The translations under genes and the position numbers were made by a program. The notes below the pieces were generated by a model that did not search any database, had not been told where the DNA came from, and was given only the letters and a program-made list of their open reading frames with translations. This document shows, piece after piece, positions 12,685 to 24,557 of a stretch of DNA of 64,000 nt; the first letter of the stretch is position 1, and the number at the start of each line of letters is the position of its first letter. The DNA comes from Lasiodiplodia sp. COLG20 (Eukaryota > Ascomycota > Dothideomycetes > Botryosphaeriales > Botryosphaeriaceae): the NCBI GenBank assembly GCA_009801085.1, contig VNWV01000008.1:1860001-1924000 (forward strand), written 5' to 3'.

Positions 12685-13390
12685 TGAAGGACACGGCACT
12701 TTCTTTCTTCTTTATTCCTCAGGCGGCTCTTGCTATTCGCTCCCTTGTCTTATACGACTTGTATACGGATGGATCTATAATTGTTCTTTTGGGTATCAGG
12801 GCGTTCGCGGAGGAGGGTGAATGTACTGGAATAGTACTGGTTGGGTTAGCCTGGCGTTGGTGGGTTGCTTTGGACTGGGTCTTGTGACCACAAAAGAATT
12901 ATATATTCTTTTATTGATGCGCCTGATGGCGGTAGGTTCTGTCATGTGTTGCTCGCCATCACCTGGCGAGATGTCCGGCAGATTGCTTTAAAGCTAGAGC
13001 CTAGTTGCGAGCCGAGTGTATTATTCAAAATCAACGCTGCAAGGGCCACGGGTATAAGATTAAAATCCACACGCGCACGATCCTCGCCACCTACAATAGT
13101 AGCTAAGGTAGTAGTAGAAGTGGAAATGGAGGCGAAAAGCAGAGGAGATACGGCGAAATGAAGAAGAAAGAGAGAAGACGCGTTGCGTAGGACCGCGCGA
13201 AGCTAAGGGCTAAGAAGGTAGGTGCAGGTCGCTGACGTACCTACCACACCCACGCCAGCTCAACTCCCGTCTCTCGGTCCCTCTCCTACACCACCACAAC
13301 ACACTCTTTACTTCATCATCCGCTCTCTCGCTGCTCACTTGGAAGGCCCCGTTGCTTCTGGAAGCGTCACCGCCTGCTCTCCCGTTCACC
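12685..13390. other. intergenic, 706 bp
   Basis: 3' flank of the LRR gene and 5' flank of the next plus-strand gene; CT-rich 13250-13390 resembles a fungal core promoter. No gene seen. Confidence 0.45.
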
Positions 13391-14885
13391 ATGTCGCTCC
13401 GCAAGCGCCCTCCCATCTCACGCAACTACGACTTGGAAATTCCGGATTCTGATGATGACGAATCGTCGTACAGTGACAGTCATTCTGAGGCCGATGCTAC
13501 GGATTCCGACGACCAGCTTGAAGGGTCAATCAGACCTTCATCTAATATCGCTGGCGACATCGAATTCGACCATGTTCTAGACGACGGACTCTCAGGGGAT
13601 GATGACGGAAGTGATAAAGTCGAAGAGAAAGAGGAGGGGAAGAAGAGAAAGAAGAGGAAGAAGAGACAAGTCCCTGATCGCCCGAGATACACAGCCTTTG
13701 CGGGTCACGAATTCAACTACATCCCGGATAACGAACTTGGTGAGAACGGTGATGGCGAACCTGCGTCTGTTCGTATTACAAAGCGAAAGCTCCAAATACA
13801 CAGTACATTGAAGTCGTTTGAAGGATTCAACCTTGGTGTTGAACGTTCCTTCACTCTCCCGCTGCTGTCACCTGAGCTCGCAACTGCCCGGGCTCATCTG
13901 AAAGATGACCTACTCTTTATCGTGGATCGTCTCTGCGCCTTCGCTGCTGAGAAGCCAAGTATGTTACAGAACCGCTTATCCCACCCGAACAGTCGTCGTT
14001 TCCAGGGATTTCTCACGGCGAGGCTTGGGCACGAAGCACCCAGCACTTCTTTCAAGACGTCGCGAGGCTCGGCAAGGAGGCTTTCGTTGAATCTGTTCTT
14101 TCTCGAATGCCGCTGGAAGTGCAGATGCTCTTCGGTCCCCGGACGCACACGGCAAACGACATATCCAATCTGCCGGCGTGTGACCTCACCGATGGAGGCA
14201 TCTATTGCGATGTCATTCAAGGACTGGCGGTTGGTCCAGAGTACACCTGGCCAGACGGTGTCTTTGTCGGATCGGCGGTCATTTTCTCGCCACGGTTCAC
14301 GACATATCGAAATGAAAAAACTGGGAAAAGCAACCGAGAACACTCGAGACGTCATATGCAAGCCGCTACCTCACCAGACACGGTTATGAATCTTCGGGCT
14401 CTGATGGTGTTTGAGCAATCAGAGATTGGCACGGCGATGTTCTCGGTATGCGAGGGCTTATGCATGATCCTAATGCGTACTGTCCAAGACATCAACTTTC
14501 GGTCCGAATGGGTGACTAAGGTCTCTCTGCAATTGTTCAGTCATTGCGTCCCACCGACGCTTCCAAGTCCATCGTGGGAGGTTTGAATATCTCCTTCTCG
14601 ATGAAGCAGGGTGTCGGTCGCCGGGATGACGCGCCAGTACAATGCTACAATTGCGGCATCTAAAGGGGTCAGATGAAGGTTACCAAATCTTCCTACTATG
14701 CCCAGGCCCAAGGTCTTTTCTACGCGTCCTACTGGTGCCTGAACTGTCACCAATACTTCCAAGACACTAGTAAGATTCGTCCACAGAAGCTCATCAAGAA
14801 GAAATCGACCCCAAAACCTACCAGGTGCCCTGACTGCAAGACCGCGCCGAGAAAGGCTCTAGAACGTAGCGTAATTATGCCTTAG
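13391..14885 (+). pseudogene. zinc-ribbon protein gene, interrupted by TAA
   Basis: Proposed exons 13391-13958, 14006-14445 and 14541-14885 join in phase and would give about 450 aa. The N-terminus is acidic with a Lys-rich patch ('KKRKKRKKRQ', likely nuclear). The middle is an unrecognised globular region containing 'ISHGEAWARSTQHFFQDV' and 'ACDLTDGG'. The end is Cys-rich: 'CYNCG', 'YWCLNCHQYF' and 'RCPDCK' suggest a zinc ribbon or treble clef. A TAA at 14661-14663 cuts the frame between the first and second CxxC pairs; CAA to TAA would be a CpA to TpA change, the context of repeat-induced point mutation. An alternative is a 36-nt intron 14637-14672, which would remove the stop but also the first CxxC. 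Family unknown; a diverged relic lies at 6.5-6.7 kb. Confidence 0.6.
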
Positions 14886-14901
14886 AAAAAGAACATGCCA
14901 T

Positions 14902-14982
14902 GGGTAGTTGAAGCTATCGTCCGGACATGTATGTAGAATTAAAAATTCGACATTCTCGTCCGGACGATGGCTTCATTTACCC
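14902..14982. repeat. 81-bp inverted repeat, copy B
   Basis: Arms 14902-14926 and 14958-14982 are 25 nt each with three mismatches and a 31-nt AT-rich loop; each arm contains the self-palindrome GTCCGGAC. It starts 17 bp after the stop of the zinc-ribbon gene. It is homologous through arms and loop to copy A at 6743-6822. Confidence 0.8.
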
Positions 14983-15727
14983 ACATATGTTATTTTTCTG
15001 CACCATGTTCCAGGGCCCTGCTATTCTTTGCGCTAGCCATCGGCTGCAATACCCCTCTGTAGGCGGGCCCCTTTCCAGCATGCGCGCACGGGACACCATC
15101 CATCGGATCTACACGACGGCGGCCAGCAAATCCGACGGGTACAAGCGGAACGGAAAATCCGGCAAGGCAGCGGCAACAACCGCTCTAAGGAATTTTGGCC
15201 GTCACAAGAGATGGGGGCGCGCCTATTTATTATAGCCAAGGACCAGAGGGTGTGGGGGCACAGGTTGTTTGATCGACCGAAGCTTGTCCTCGCTTGTCTC
15301 AGCTCTAATTTGCAAGCAAGAGCCGATCGGAACCTTCCCGGAACGTAAAGCTTGGCATTGAGGACCTGTCCAGTTCGGGAATGTCGTATTCCCGCATCTG
15401 CGGCACGGGTAGGTCGGCACGTAGACGCGGGAAGGGGGTGCGACCATGTTTGGTGTTTTGGGAGGCGAATGTTTGACGCCACAATATTTGTTTTTGTTAG
15501 GTCTCGGGCGAATGTTCGATGAGCGTGGGTTTGTCTTATCACTGTGCTGTGGCGTGGTTGGAGGGGGTTTGTAGGCGATGCACGGTTTCAGGGTTGGTGT
15601 CACGTTCACGATGCATGGGAAAGCTCGTTTGTATGCGCTGCAGGCAGCAAATCGCTCTATTTGATTAGAAGCGTGGTAAAAGTCAAGTATATACAGAATG
15701 TAATAATGGTCGTGTGACGCGCACCGC
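14983..15727. other. intergenic, 745 bp
   Basis: 3' flank of the polygalacturonase gene. Open frames here are shadows without domains. Confidence 0.45.
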
Positions 15728-16831
15728 TTAGCAGCTGAGACCGGAGCCGCTGGGGATGTTGGAGCAAGTCTTCTTCTTGGAGCCCCCGGAGATGGAAACT
15801 CCAGAGGTAGACCAGTTCGAGCACGAACCCTTTCCGCACAGGATGTACTCGTTGATGCCGCTGGACTTGACCGTGCCCTTGATGTTCTTGAGGGTGAGGT
15901 CAGTGATGGGGACTCCGGTCGTGGGCGTGCCGGTAGGAGAGCCGTTCTTGTAGTCCTGCTGGATAACGAGGCCGTACTTCTCGATGTTCTCCAGGGTGAT
16001 GTTCTCGTAGGTGACATCAGAGACAGAGCCGGTGGCACCGTAGACGGTCTTGATGCGGACGCCGTTCTGGGAGTTCTTGATGGTCGAGTTCTGGACAGTG
16101 ACGCCCTTGACGGTGTTGTCGCTGCGGCCACCGACGGAGCCGATGGAGATACCGTGGCCACCAGAGCAAGTGCCGCCGATGAACTTGATGTTGGTGCCCG
16201 AGTTGATGGCAAGGCAGTCATCCTGGTTCTGGATGTTGGCGTTGCTGATGGTGATGTCGGAAGAGCTGCCGACGTCGAAAGCATCCGTGTTGTGGCCGCC
16301 GTTGGTCTTGTCGCCAGCCGAGTTGTCAATCTTGATGCTGTCAAGGGTGAGGCCCTGGGAGCTGTTGACCGAGAAGCCCTGGACGGGCGTGTTCTTGACG
16401 TTCAGGCCCTTGATGGTCGACTTGCCCTTGAGCGAGTGGGCGTAGAAGAACTTGGGCTTGGTCTTGCCACCGTTGGTGCCCTTGCCGTCCCACCACTTGG
16501 CGCCGTTGCCATCAATAACGTGGCCAGAGGCACCAGTGACGGTGATGTCGGTACCGGAGACGGAGATGAGGGGACCCTTCCACTCCTTGTAGCCGAAGGA
16601 GGTGGTGCCCTCGAAGACGACGTGGGTGCCAGTCTTGAGCTTGGTCAAGTCAAGCGTCTCGCCAGCCGGGACGGCGATGTTCTTGAGGGTGATGGTGCTG
16701 CAGGAGCTCTTGCCCTTGATGGCGGAGGCGGCATCGGTGAAGGTGCAGCTGGCACGCTCAGCGAGCTCGGTGGGAGCGGCGGCAGCGAAGGCGGCGCCGG
16801 CGCCGAGAAGGAGGGTGGAAGCCTTGACCAT
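15728..16831 (-). CDS. secreted endopolygalacturonase (GH28)
   Basis: Intronless, 367 aa, the usual length for a fungal endo-PG. It hydrolyses alpha-1,4 bonds in de-esterified homogalacturonan outside the cell. A signal peptide (residues ~1-18) is followed by a short propeptide ending near 'AERAS'. The parallel beta-helix carries all GH28 signatures in order: 'NTDAFD' and 'NQDDCLA' (three catalytic Asp), 'GGHGISIGS' (catalytic-site His) and 'VRIKT' (substrate-binding Arg/Lys). The conserved 'Y' in 'YEN' and paired C-terminal Cys ('CGKGSCS', '[15 protein letters not shown]') are present. Codon use is strongly C/G-biased at third positions, typical of a highly expressed gene. Confident. Confidence 0.97.
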   Translation of the reverse strand: MVKASTLLLGAGAAFAAAAPTELAERASCTFTDAASAIKGKSSCSTITLKNIAVPAGETLDLTKLKTGTHVVFEGTTSFGYKEWKGPLISVSGTDITVTGASGHVIDGNGAKWWDGKGTNGGKTKPKFFYAHSLKGKSTIKGLNVKNTPVQGFSVNSSQGLTLDSIKIDNSAGDKTNGGHNTDAFDVGSSSDITISNANIQNQDDCLAINSGTNIKFIGGTCSGGHGISIGSVGGRSDNTVKGVTVQNSTIKNSQNGVRIKTVYGATGSVSDVTYENITLENIEKYGLVIQQDYKNGSPTGTPTTGVPITDLTLKNIKGTVKSSGINEYILCGKGSCSNWSTSGVSISGGSKKKTCSNIPSGSGLSC

Positions 16832-19014
16832 TTTGAAAGAGTGGTAATTCGTTCAACGAATGTGGAGTTGCAAAGAGCGAATGCTGGTGTGAGAAGGAGA
16901 GAACGAATGTAGCGATGGAGGGAGAACAGGACTCTGAGCGCCGTCGACATGGACTTTTATAGCAGCACAGCTGGTGTGCAGGTTGCTGCCGACCTCGTAC
17001 CGTGATACAGATGCCATGAGGGCTAAGATTGCTAAGACCAGATCGGCGCATGGATGGTGACGCACGGGACCGCACCGACAGCCGCTTGCCTCTAGACTTG
17101 ACTGCTTTCCGCCCCTCTTAGCGAAATGCGGCGCCAGCTTCTCGAAGTTCGGGCGGAAGGCGGCGCCACATGACGGGAGGGGCGCACACGTTGGGAGGTG
17201 GGAGCGATGGCATCTCTGTCGGCCACGCACGAGAAGTTCCACAGCGGACGGAACACGGCAGGCTGCCCTGCAGACAAGCTTGACGACGGAAGCTTGGCTT
17301 GCCGGCGCCCCTTGGCACGAGAGAAGGGAGAGCTGGCTGTTTCCAGAAGTCAGGCGAGGCGCGGGGCGCGTGCCACAAGGGGAAGCGGAGAGCGGTGACT
17401 TGCCGAAGGGGTGTGTTCAAGCACTAGTACGGAAAGGAAAACATGCGAGCGGACTTTGGCCGGGCGGCGGGCGGGGCGGAGCGGTGATGGTGGTTTGGTG
17501 GCGGGCGTTTCAATATCGCGAGCCGAAGAAGGCGCTGCGCCCGTAAGTAACGAGGTCGCCCACGGCTCCGAGCAGGCCCCGCATCTGCGGCAAACCGATC
17601 AACTTGAAACACTGGCCCACATGGACGACCACGACACTAAAGCATAAGCAGGGGGAGTCAGCAAACATGCAGCGCCTCTCATTGCACGGGAATAGCCAAG
17701 TAGTAGTATAGGGCTGATGCAGACTCCCAACTGCCGGAATTGTCAGCCGGCAGAATTCACGCCGTTCATGGCTGCGTTTGCCATGAGCAGCTTGAGACGA
17801 TGGCCTGCGCTGCTCGTGATGCATCCGTGCTTCCCGGTCCATCGTTCCATGGGCAGGCTGTGTGTGCCTTTCAGCCGACTTGGCGGGCGAAGGGTGGTAA
17901 GATGCATCGCCCGCATCCCCACAGCGGAGCCTGCCGTATTCCAGAATACATTATTGTAGGGGTCATGGCAAATGTACCGCTCGTTTACAATCTCCACGGA
18001 AGTGTATGCCCATCGGTCCGTCTCGGATCGGACCATTCACAAGAGATGATGGCGCTAGGCACAGCTGTTGCCAAGTCGGATTCCGGATGCAGCGAAGCTC
18101 AAGGCTTGTTTGGACGAAGCTGGAGTCCGGAGCACAATCAGAAGTGGTGGCCGACCCCGACGGCATCCGCGGACTGCGCGGTCATGACTTTACACCTGCT
18201 GAAGCTTGCCGCGAACAGTTGAGGCTTGTTCAAGGAGAAGTTCTTGAGCGTATCCAATTGAGCCAGGTAGCTCATCCGCCAAGGTGCCTGTTATCTGGCA
18301 AGCTACACCAGGGACAAGGGGATCGTTTCGAAGATAAAGTACGGGTGTCCAAAAGCGATAACACAGAAGTGACTTGTTGTTGGGTCGTAGAGTTTCTGCG
18401 TAAAACATAATGGACGAATACGCAAGAATATAGACATCCGTCGTCGTCGGCTTGGCGTCTTGCTACATGCAGAGTGAAGTAGTTTGAGCTTGTTGTTGGG
18501 TTTTATTGGATGTAAAAATAGCCCTGAAGCTAAAGTCTTGTTGGCTAGGTAGTTGCCTTGGCCGCCTCGCTTAAACCAAACCTTCGGCCGACGTCCGCGC
18601 AAAACCTACCCGACATCCCCACTGCCATGACCTTGCCATCCTGCTCCGTTCAAGTGAGACTCCCTTCCCAGCTCTTTTTGAGTTGCGTTTACCTCTTGCA
18701 GATCCAGTTCTCGCGTGGAATCCGCAGTCTCGTCTCGTTGTCAGCGGACCCCCCATTCCACAGGAAGCCCTTGCAGAATTTTTCGCATGCGTCAACATCT
18801 CGGCGCCTAGAAGGCAACGTGTCCCACTACCCCGCATCTTCCTTGCTGCGCTATCGCGCCCCTTTCACACCATCCCCCGCCGTTCTGCGAACGTATGTAC
18901 AACAGCCCAGGCTTGTCTGGACACCCACCGCCTCACGAGTTATATTTCCTCCAGCTCCGTGTCCATCCATCAACCTCCGGAGATCGCAGATCTCCGAAGT
19001 GGCTATGATTCATA
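16832..19014. other. 2.2-kb intergenic region
   Basis: Contains the promoter of the polygalacturonase gene (AT-rich 16840-16990) and sequence with no recognised gene. An intron-like GTGAGA...TTGCAG segment near 18652-18702 would join two short frames, but no conserved product emerges. Confidence 0.45.
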
Positions 19015-19118
19015 GGCACTTTGGCGGAGTGGTTAACGCGCTGGCCTGCTACTTTCGAGATGGAAGCAGCTGATAGCCAGTTCCTTCGGGAGCGTGAGTT
19101 CGAATCTCACAGGTGTCG
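19015..19118 (+). tRNA. tRNA-Ser (anticodon GCT), with intron
   Basis: Acceptor strands GGCACTT and AGGTGTC pair fully (with G-U), the D-arm is GGCGGAGTGGTTAACGC, the anticodon GCT is at 19048-19050, there is a long variable arm as in class II tRNAs, and the T-arm is GTGAG-TTCGAAT-CTCAC. A 23-nt intron (19052-19074) sits one base 3' of the anticodon, the canonical position. Confidence 0.93.
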
Positions 19119-20228
19119 CATAATACCGAGGAATCATCTTTTTGCCCTTCGCGGGGCTGTTGTTTTGCGGGTCTGTAGGACTGACTCCACTCGTTTTGCT
19201 GCCGGACGCACGCAACATGATGTCACGGATCGATCGGCAAGCCACGGCTGCGGGGTTAGCCGATCATCAATACTGCCACCAAGCATTCAATTGTCCCTAC
19301 CCCTTCTACCCATCAGCGAATTCGCCATGAGAATGCCGTTCAGAGCTGGTTGGTACTGATCGGGTTTGACTCATGCGTCCGCGCCAACAAGCGTCTCTCA
19401 GCCCTCTCAGGCCTCTCAGGCCTCTCGAGCCCGTTCTAGCCAAGAGTCGCAGGAGCGTCAATCTATGTGGCGCATCATAAAGGGCTGGGTATTGCCCGTC
19501 TCTTTTGTGAACATTCTCCTCCGAACATCTGGCCGAAGCGTGTTCCGGTTCTGACTCAATTACTCCGCCGGTAAGGTATTTGCCAAGAGCATTGCTTTAC
19601 GGTACTTCCCAGAACACAAGATTACCCAGGACCACCGTGTCCGCAACATGTTGTGTTTACTCCTGCTCAGTTTGGTTGAGACGGCCAGCGTCCTGGCAAT
19701 GTTGGTTCGATCCTTGGCATCTCTTGCGCTCGGAAATCCTTTCGAAGTCAGTGTTTCTTTCTACGAGAGGAAACCGCAAGCGGCAGGCAGGCTATTCTTG
19801 TTCGCTGTCGGTCGTGCTTCGTAGCATCGCGACTCAAGGCTAATTGCACACTCACGTATCCGCGCAACAGTGTCACCATTAGTCCTTTTTCGGCAACTTT
19901 ATGTTCGCTTACGCAGGGCGCTGACAGGATTAGCCCTCGACCAAACCTTAAACTGACTCCATTCACGGAAACTGACTAAACTGCCATTGAATACGCAGGC
20001 TAAAATTCTCTGAGCAATCTTAGAAACGATGTCTCTTCTACAGCTCATCTATCACTCACACCAAAACCCCTGTCTTTTCATTTCTTGTCTTCCGCACTCA
20101 TCCGGTACCGCGTAAAAACCGTGACCTCTTAAATACTTGCAGGCCATGGCAATACCTCCGATACATCCTCTGTACACTCTTTTCGTTTTTCAGGATTCAG
20201 AACCTCCACGCTCCTTAACAAGCCGAAA
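19119..20228. other. intergenic, 1.1 kb
   Basis: No gene recognised. A small tandem CCTCTCAGG-type repeat lies at about 19396-19430. Confidence 0.45.
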
Positions 20229-20964
20229 ATGCTTTTCAAATACATTCTTGCCACCGCGGCAGCTCTTCTGGGATCTGGTGCAGCAGCACTGCCAGGGGCC
20301 CAGCTGACGGCCCGCCAGCGTAAGACCTCCCCCCAGCTCGCCACATCTGTTTCCAGCGATGCTGACATGTCTTGCAGTGTGCAATGGCACCATTACCCTT
20401 GATAGCTCGACCCAGCAATACGTCATCCAATCCGGAGACACCCTGACGGCCATTGCGCGCCAGTTCAACCGCGGCATCTGCGACATCTTCTACGCGAACA
20501 ACCTCACCAACCCGGACGTCATCATCGCCGGCAACACGCTCGTCATTCCCCCGCAGGTGTGCTTCCCGGACAACACATCTTGCCTGGGGTCGCCAACTAC
20601 GCCGACGGCCACGTGCATTCCGGGCGGACCGGGCTTCTACATTGTGCGGAGCGGCGACACGCTGTCGGCGCTGTCCACCCTGTTCAACATCACCCTCGAC
20701 TCGATTATCCAGGCCAACCGCGAGAACATCCCCAACCCGGACTTGATTCAGATTGGCCAGGTCGTTAACATTCCTGTGTGCCCCGATACACAGTGCAACA
20801 TCAGCCCTTACACAATCCAGCCCGGCGACGTGTTTGTGAAACTCGCCAAGCAGTACCTGACGTCGGCAGGCCAGATCCTGGCACTTAACCCGGGAGCCAA
20901 CCCGAACGCGCTGCAGCCTGGCCAGGTCATCACTTTGCCGAGTTACTGCGGCGTCATTCCCTGA
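20229..20964 (+). CDS. secreted three-LysM protein, effector candidate
   Basis: Exons 20229-20319 and 20378-20964 give 225 aa. A signal peptide (residues 1 to ~20) precedes the mature protein. Three LysM domains follow: one with 'YVIQSGDTLTAIARQF', one with 'YIVRSGDTLSALSTLF' and a weaker one with 'YTIQPGDVFVKLAKQY'. Each ends in a 'G..V.IP' or 'G..ITLP' strand, with Cys pairs between domains. LysM modules bind chitin or related N-acetylglucosamine polymers. Small secreted fungal LysM proteins without a catalytic domain commonly shield hyphae or mask chitin fragments from plant immunity. No enzyme domain is present, so that role is a reasonable inference, not shown. Confidence 0.93.
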
Positions 20965-21734
20965 TTGTTTGGCCCCAGAGTTGACGGCAATTGGACAGCA
21001 CCGGCACATCTCCTGAAGACTGAGTGGTAGCCCTATATTTTCTAAGGCCTATTGGATTATTGCGGAGCTGAGTGGGTTGTGGGTTTAATGTTGAGATTTG
21101 ATTTCTACACATGTATTTCTAAGACGTTGCGCTTCTTAATTGGTGGATGGAAGCGGGCCTGTACCAAGTTGCGGTAAGATGCAGCAAGCGTTAGCCATTT
21201 TAAAAACCAACGAATTGAGGGCGGCTATTGTCCGAACAGCCCAAGGTTATCGGAAACGAGACGCTGAATACATGAAATGACATGGGCCAACTGCCAAGAC
21301 GGGTTAGACCCACCAGCTTACCCCAGCTTTCCCCCTCCCACTTTTGATCCACGGTGGTTGAGTGGTCGCCGCGCGCCAAGGCTTCGTTATCTCGGCCATC
21401 TTGCTCGATAGTAAGCACCAACCCCTGTCTCGGTACACGGCCTTCTGAACGCTTCTCGCCTCTTGTGCGGCGCGGCAGACTTGGGTCTCCCATTTCTTAT
21501 CTGTATACCACCTTGGCAACCAAGCTATCTGGACTGCCAAGCTCGTTCGATTGCCCCAGATGCAACCTATCTGCCGATACTCTCGGGATTCCCAGCCGGA
21601 CTTCTGCGAGAGTACGCGTGTTGCATTGCTGTATTTAAGAGCGGGGGGCTTGGTGTGGTGCTTGATCCGCCGTGGATTCAGCTTGGATTTCTGCGTCACT
21701 TGTTTCTCTCGCGGGCTCTTTCTCCTCTCAAACC
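20965..21734. other. intergenic, 770 bp
   Basis: Between a plus-strand stop and the next plus-strand start; presumed promoter of the MFS gene. Nothing else seen. Confidence 0.45.
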
Positions 21735-23785
21735 ATGACCTCGACGTCCGATCCGGCCCACATCGTGGCTGAAGCCGACGTACGCGCGTCGCTGGACAAC
21801 TCGCGCAGCAGCGACGAGAAGGCCGTCGACGAGAAGAAGAACATCACCGCCGCGGTTGACGAAGACATCGAAGTCGTTGCTGTCTATCAGGATGGCGACG
21901 AGATCCGCGAGTCGGACTACACGGAAGAGCAGTACAAGAAGTTGCTGCGGAAGATCGACAGGTACCTGCTGCCGCTGATGTGGTTCTGCTACGGCATCCA
22001 GCAGACGGATAAGACATCGCTCAGCACCCAGGCCATCTTCGGCCTGCGCGAGGACACTGGCCTTGTGGGGCAGCAGTACTCGTGGCTGACAACCATCTTC
22101 GTACGTTGGCACATCCATGGGGCTGGAGGAAAGATGGGCTAACATGGATGCAGTACATTGCCTATCTTTGCGGAGAGTTCCCATCCAACTTCCTGCTGCA
22201 GCGCTGGGCTCTGGGCCGGTCGCTCAGCATATACATGCTTTGCTGGGGTGCGTAAATCACGAGCCCGTCTCTTCCCCCATGCCGAGACTGACATTCTAAA
22301 CCAGGCGTCTGTGTCATCAGCATCGCCGCCGCGCAGAACTGGTCCCAGCTCATGGCCATCCGCGCGCTGCAGGGCTTCTTCGAGTGCACAATCTCTCCGG
22401 GATTCGTGCTCGTCGTCGGCTCGTGGTACCGCCGAGAGGAGCACTCCTCACGCGCTCTGTTTTGGCAATCGGCCAACGCCGGCTTCGGCATCATCGCCAA
22501 CCTGGTCATGTATGGCATCGGCTCGCACGCCGAGAAGTACGGTGGCCTGGCTCCCTGGCGCTGCATATCGCTCTTCTTGGGCGGCACCACCATCGTGTTG
22601 GCGCTGATCTGCTTCGGCCTGCTCGGAAGCCCGAAGGAGGTGCGGTGGATGACCAAGGAGGAGAAGCGAATGGCGTAAGTCGTTTCCCCATTCGTGCGCT
22701 GGACGCAAGAACTCCAAACTGACTGCTCGATTCTCCCCCACAGTGCTGCTCGCATCCTTAAGAACAAGGCTGGTCGTGACGTTACTGGCGTCAAGTGGTC
22801 GTGGCCACAGGTTGGAGAGGCTTTCCGTGATCCGCAACTGTGGTTCAGCATGATCAACGCTTTCCTTTCCTCCGTGCCCAATGGGTATGTTGTCTCCTCG
22901 GATCCGTAACAACTTCCTAGGCCACAGGCTAACATCGCTATGTTCAAGCGCTTTGACGACCTTCGGAGGAATCATGTACAAGTCCTTCGGCTTTGAGGAA
23001 CTTCAAGTCCTCCTGATTGAGATCCCGCGCTCCGGTATGTCTTTGACTTACCCTTCATCTCTGCTACATTGTCACTGACCTGCAATCCTCCTCTTCCCCT
23101 ACAGTGGCATCCCTGGTCATCTTCGTGATTGTCGGCATTTACACGCGCAAAGTGGCCAACCGCCGCATGTATATCATGGCCGCCGCCACCATTCCGCCCT
23201 TCATCGGCATGCTCGCCATGGCGCTGCTACCCAACACGTACGAGAACCGGTGGGTTAAATGGGGCATGTACTTCATGACCGTACCCTTTGTGCTCTCCCT
23301 CTTCTTGGCTTGGACATTAAGTAAGTTTTGCTTTTTTTCATCCTATCCTTCTCTCTTCATCATCACTTCCCATACATGGACATCGTCCACACACAGCGAA
23401 AAAAAGACTTCAGAAAAAAAAAAAATGAAAGCTGACGACGGCACGCCCAGTCCCCTCCAACGTTGCCGGCCGCACGAAGAAGACCATCATCTCGTCGGCC
23501 ACCTTCCTCGGCTACTGCGTCGGCAACATGTGCGGCTCGCAGATCTTCAAGGCCAAGGACGCGCCGCGCTACATCCCCGGCACCATCGGCGCCTCCATCG
23601 CTCTCGGCGCCGAGTTCGTCCTCATCTGCGCCTGGCGCATCTACTACGTCTGGCAGAACGCCAAGCGCGACCGCCTCGCCCGCGAGAGCGGCGTGAGCGC
23701 CGAGGAGCAGGAGACGGTCGGGAGGGAGATGGGCGAGCGCGACGTCACCGATTTGGGAAACCCGCATTTCAGGTACACGACGTGA
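21735..23785 (+). CDS. MFS anion:cation symporter (Dal5/allantoate-permease type)
   Basis: Seven exons (21735-22100, 22154-22247, 22305-22674, 22744-22884, 22949-23034, 23105-23320, 23451-23785) give 535 aa with closed phase. A ~75-residue acidic cytoplasmic N-terminus precedes twelve predicted helices. Family marks are 'RKIDRYLLPLMWFCYGIQ' before helix 1, 'DKTSLS', 'FPSNFLLQRW', the 'RALQGFFE' helix and 'GSWYRREEH'. Dal5-family carriers import organic anions such as allantoate, nicotinate, pantothenate or aromatic acids with protons at the plasma membrane. Its neighbours (RidA, Zn2Cys6 regulator, CYP504) suggest an aromatic-acid substrate, but this is inference. The last intron (130 nt) contains an A-rich tract. 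Confidence 0.92.
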
Positions 23786-24557
23786 GAGAGAGTTTTTTTT
23801 TTTTTTTTTTGATGGTGCGAGCGACGTTGGTGATTGCCATTCATTACTGGTTGGATGCTTGGTTGTACTGTCTTGAGTTACCGTCAGTGAAGTGTTTAGA
23901 GTAGACTGTCCGCGAATTACCGTCCCAAAATCCTGCCTTTGCTGGAAGACCTGTATTCCAGTATTCCCGATCAGACGGTGGGGTAATGCAGAGCCAAAGA
24001 AGCCGTTCACCTAGTCAATACGAGAAGAGGCACATGAAGCCTCGATCATCGATGCACGGGCTCTTTCAGAGTCCAGGAAGGTGGAACGTATCTTGTTCAT
24101 TAGCGTTTCCTTGATGATTGCAGTGTTGTTGGTCAGCAAACAGGTATGAGGAAGGTATTTGACGCGGGGGGGCTTTTGCGTTGTTGTGTCTATGTTGTGG
24201 TTTCTGGTAGCTCTCAATTGTTTCGCGGTCTGGAGTGAATTAACGATTTGGAACATCTAGAAGAAAAATAAATAAATAAAACGGCACGTCTATTAGTACT
24301 CTTTCCTCGTGTCTCCTTGACATCACGCGCTGCGTCAGAACAAAAGGCGGATTTGAAGCTGTTAGCACAGCAGTGGGGGTGGCGTTAGTGTCGGACTGGC
24401 GGCCGAACCGACGTCGCTCTCCGCAGCGGAGCAGCTGTAGCACGAGTTTACCGTGCATCTCACCTGCACAAGTATTAGAAAAGGCGACATCAAACAAACA
24501 ATGCAATAAGGTTCACTTCCCATTTGTGCTGCAGCTATTCCAAAATTCCAAACCACC
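23786..24557. other. intergenic, 772 bp
   Basis: Begins with an 18-nt T tract at about 23794 in the MFS 3' flank; the distal part is the probable RidA promoter. No gene seen. Confidence 0.45.

Noticed and set aside
15223..16344. Long minus-strand frame within the polygalacturonase gene
   Set aside because: Thr/Ser/Arg low-complexity shadow of the GH28 coding strand; the GH28 frame has all catalytic motifs.
18558..19073. 171-codon plus-strand frame, with a possible intron at about 18652-18702
   Set aside because: Runs into the tRNA-Ser gene and shows no recognisable product even after splicing.
19700..19730. GTTCGATCC resembling a tRNA T-loop
   Set aside because: Flanking bases do not form a T-stem and no anticodon or acceptor arms are found.
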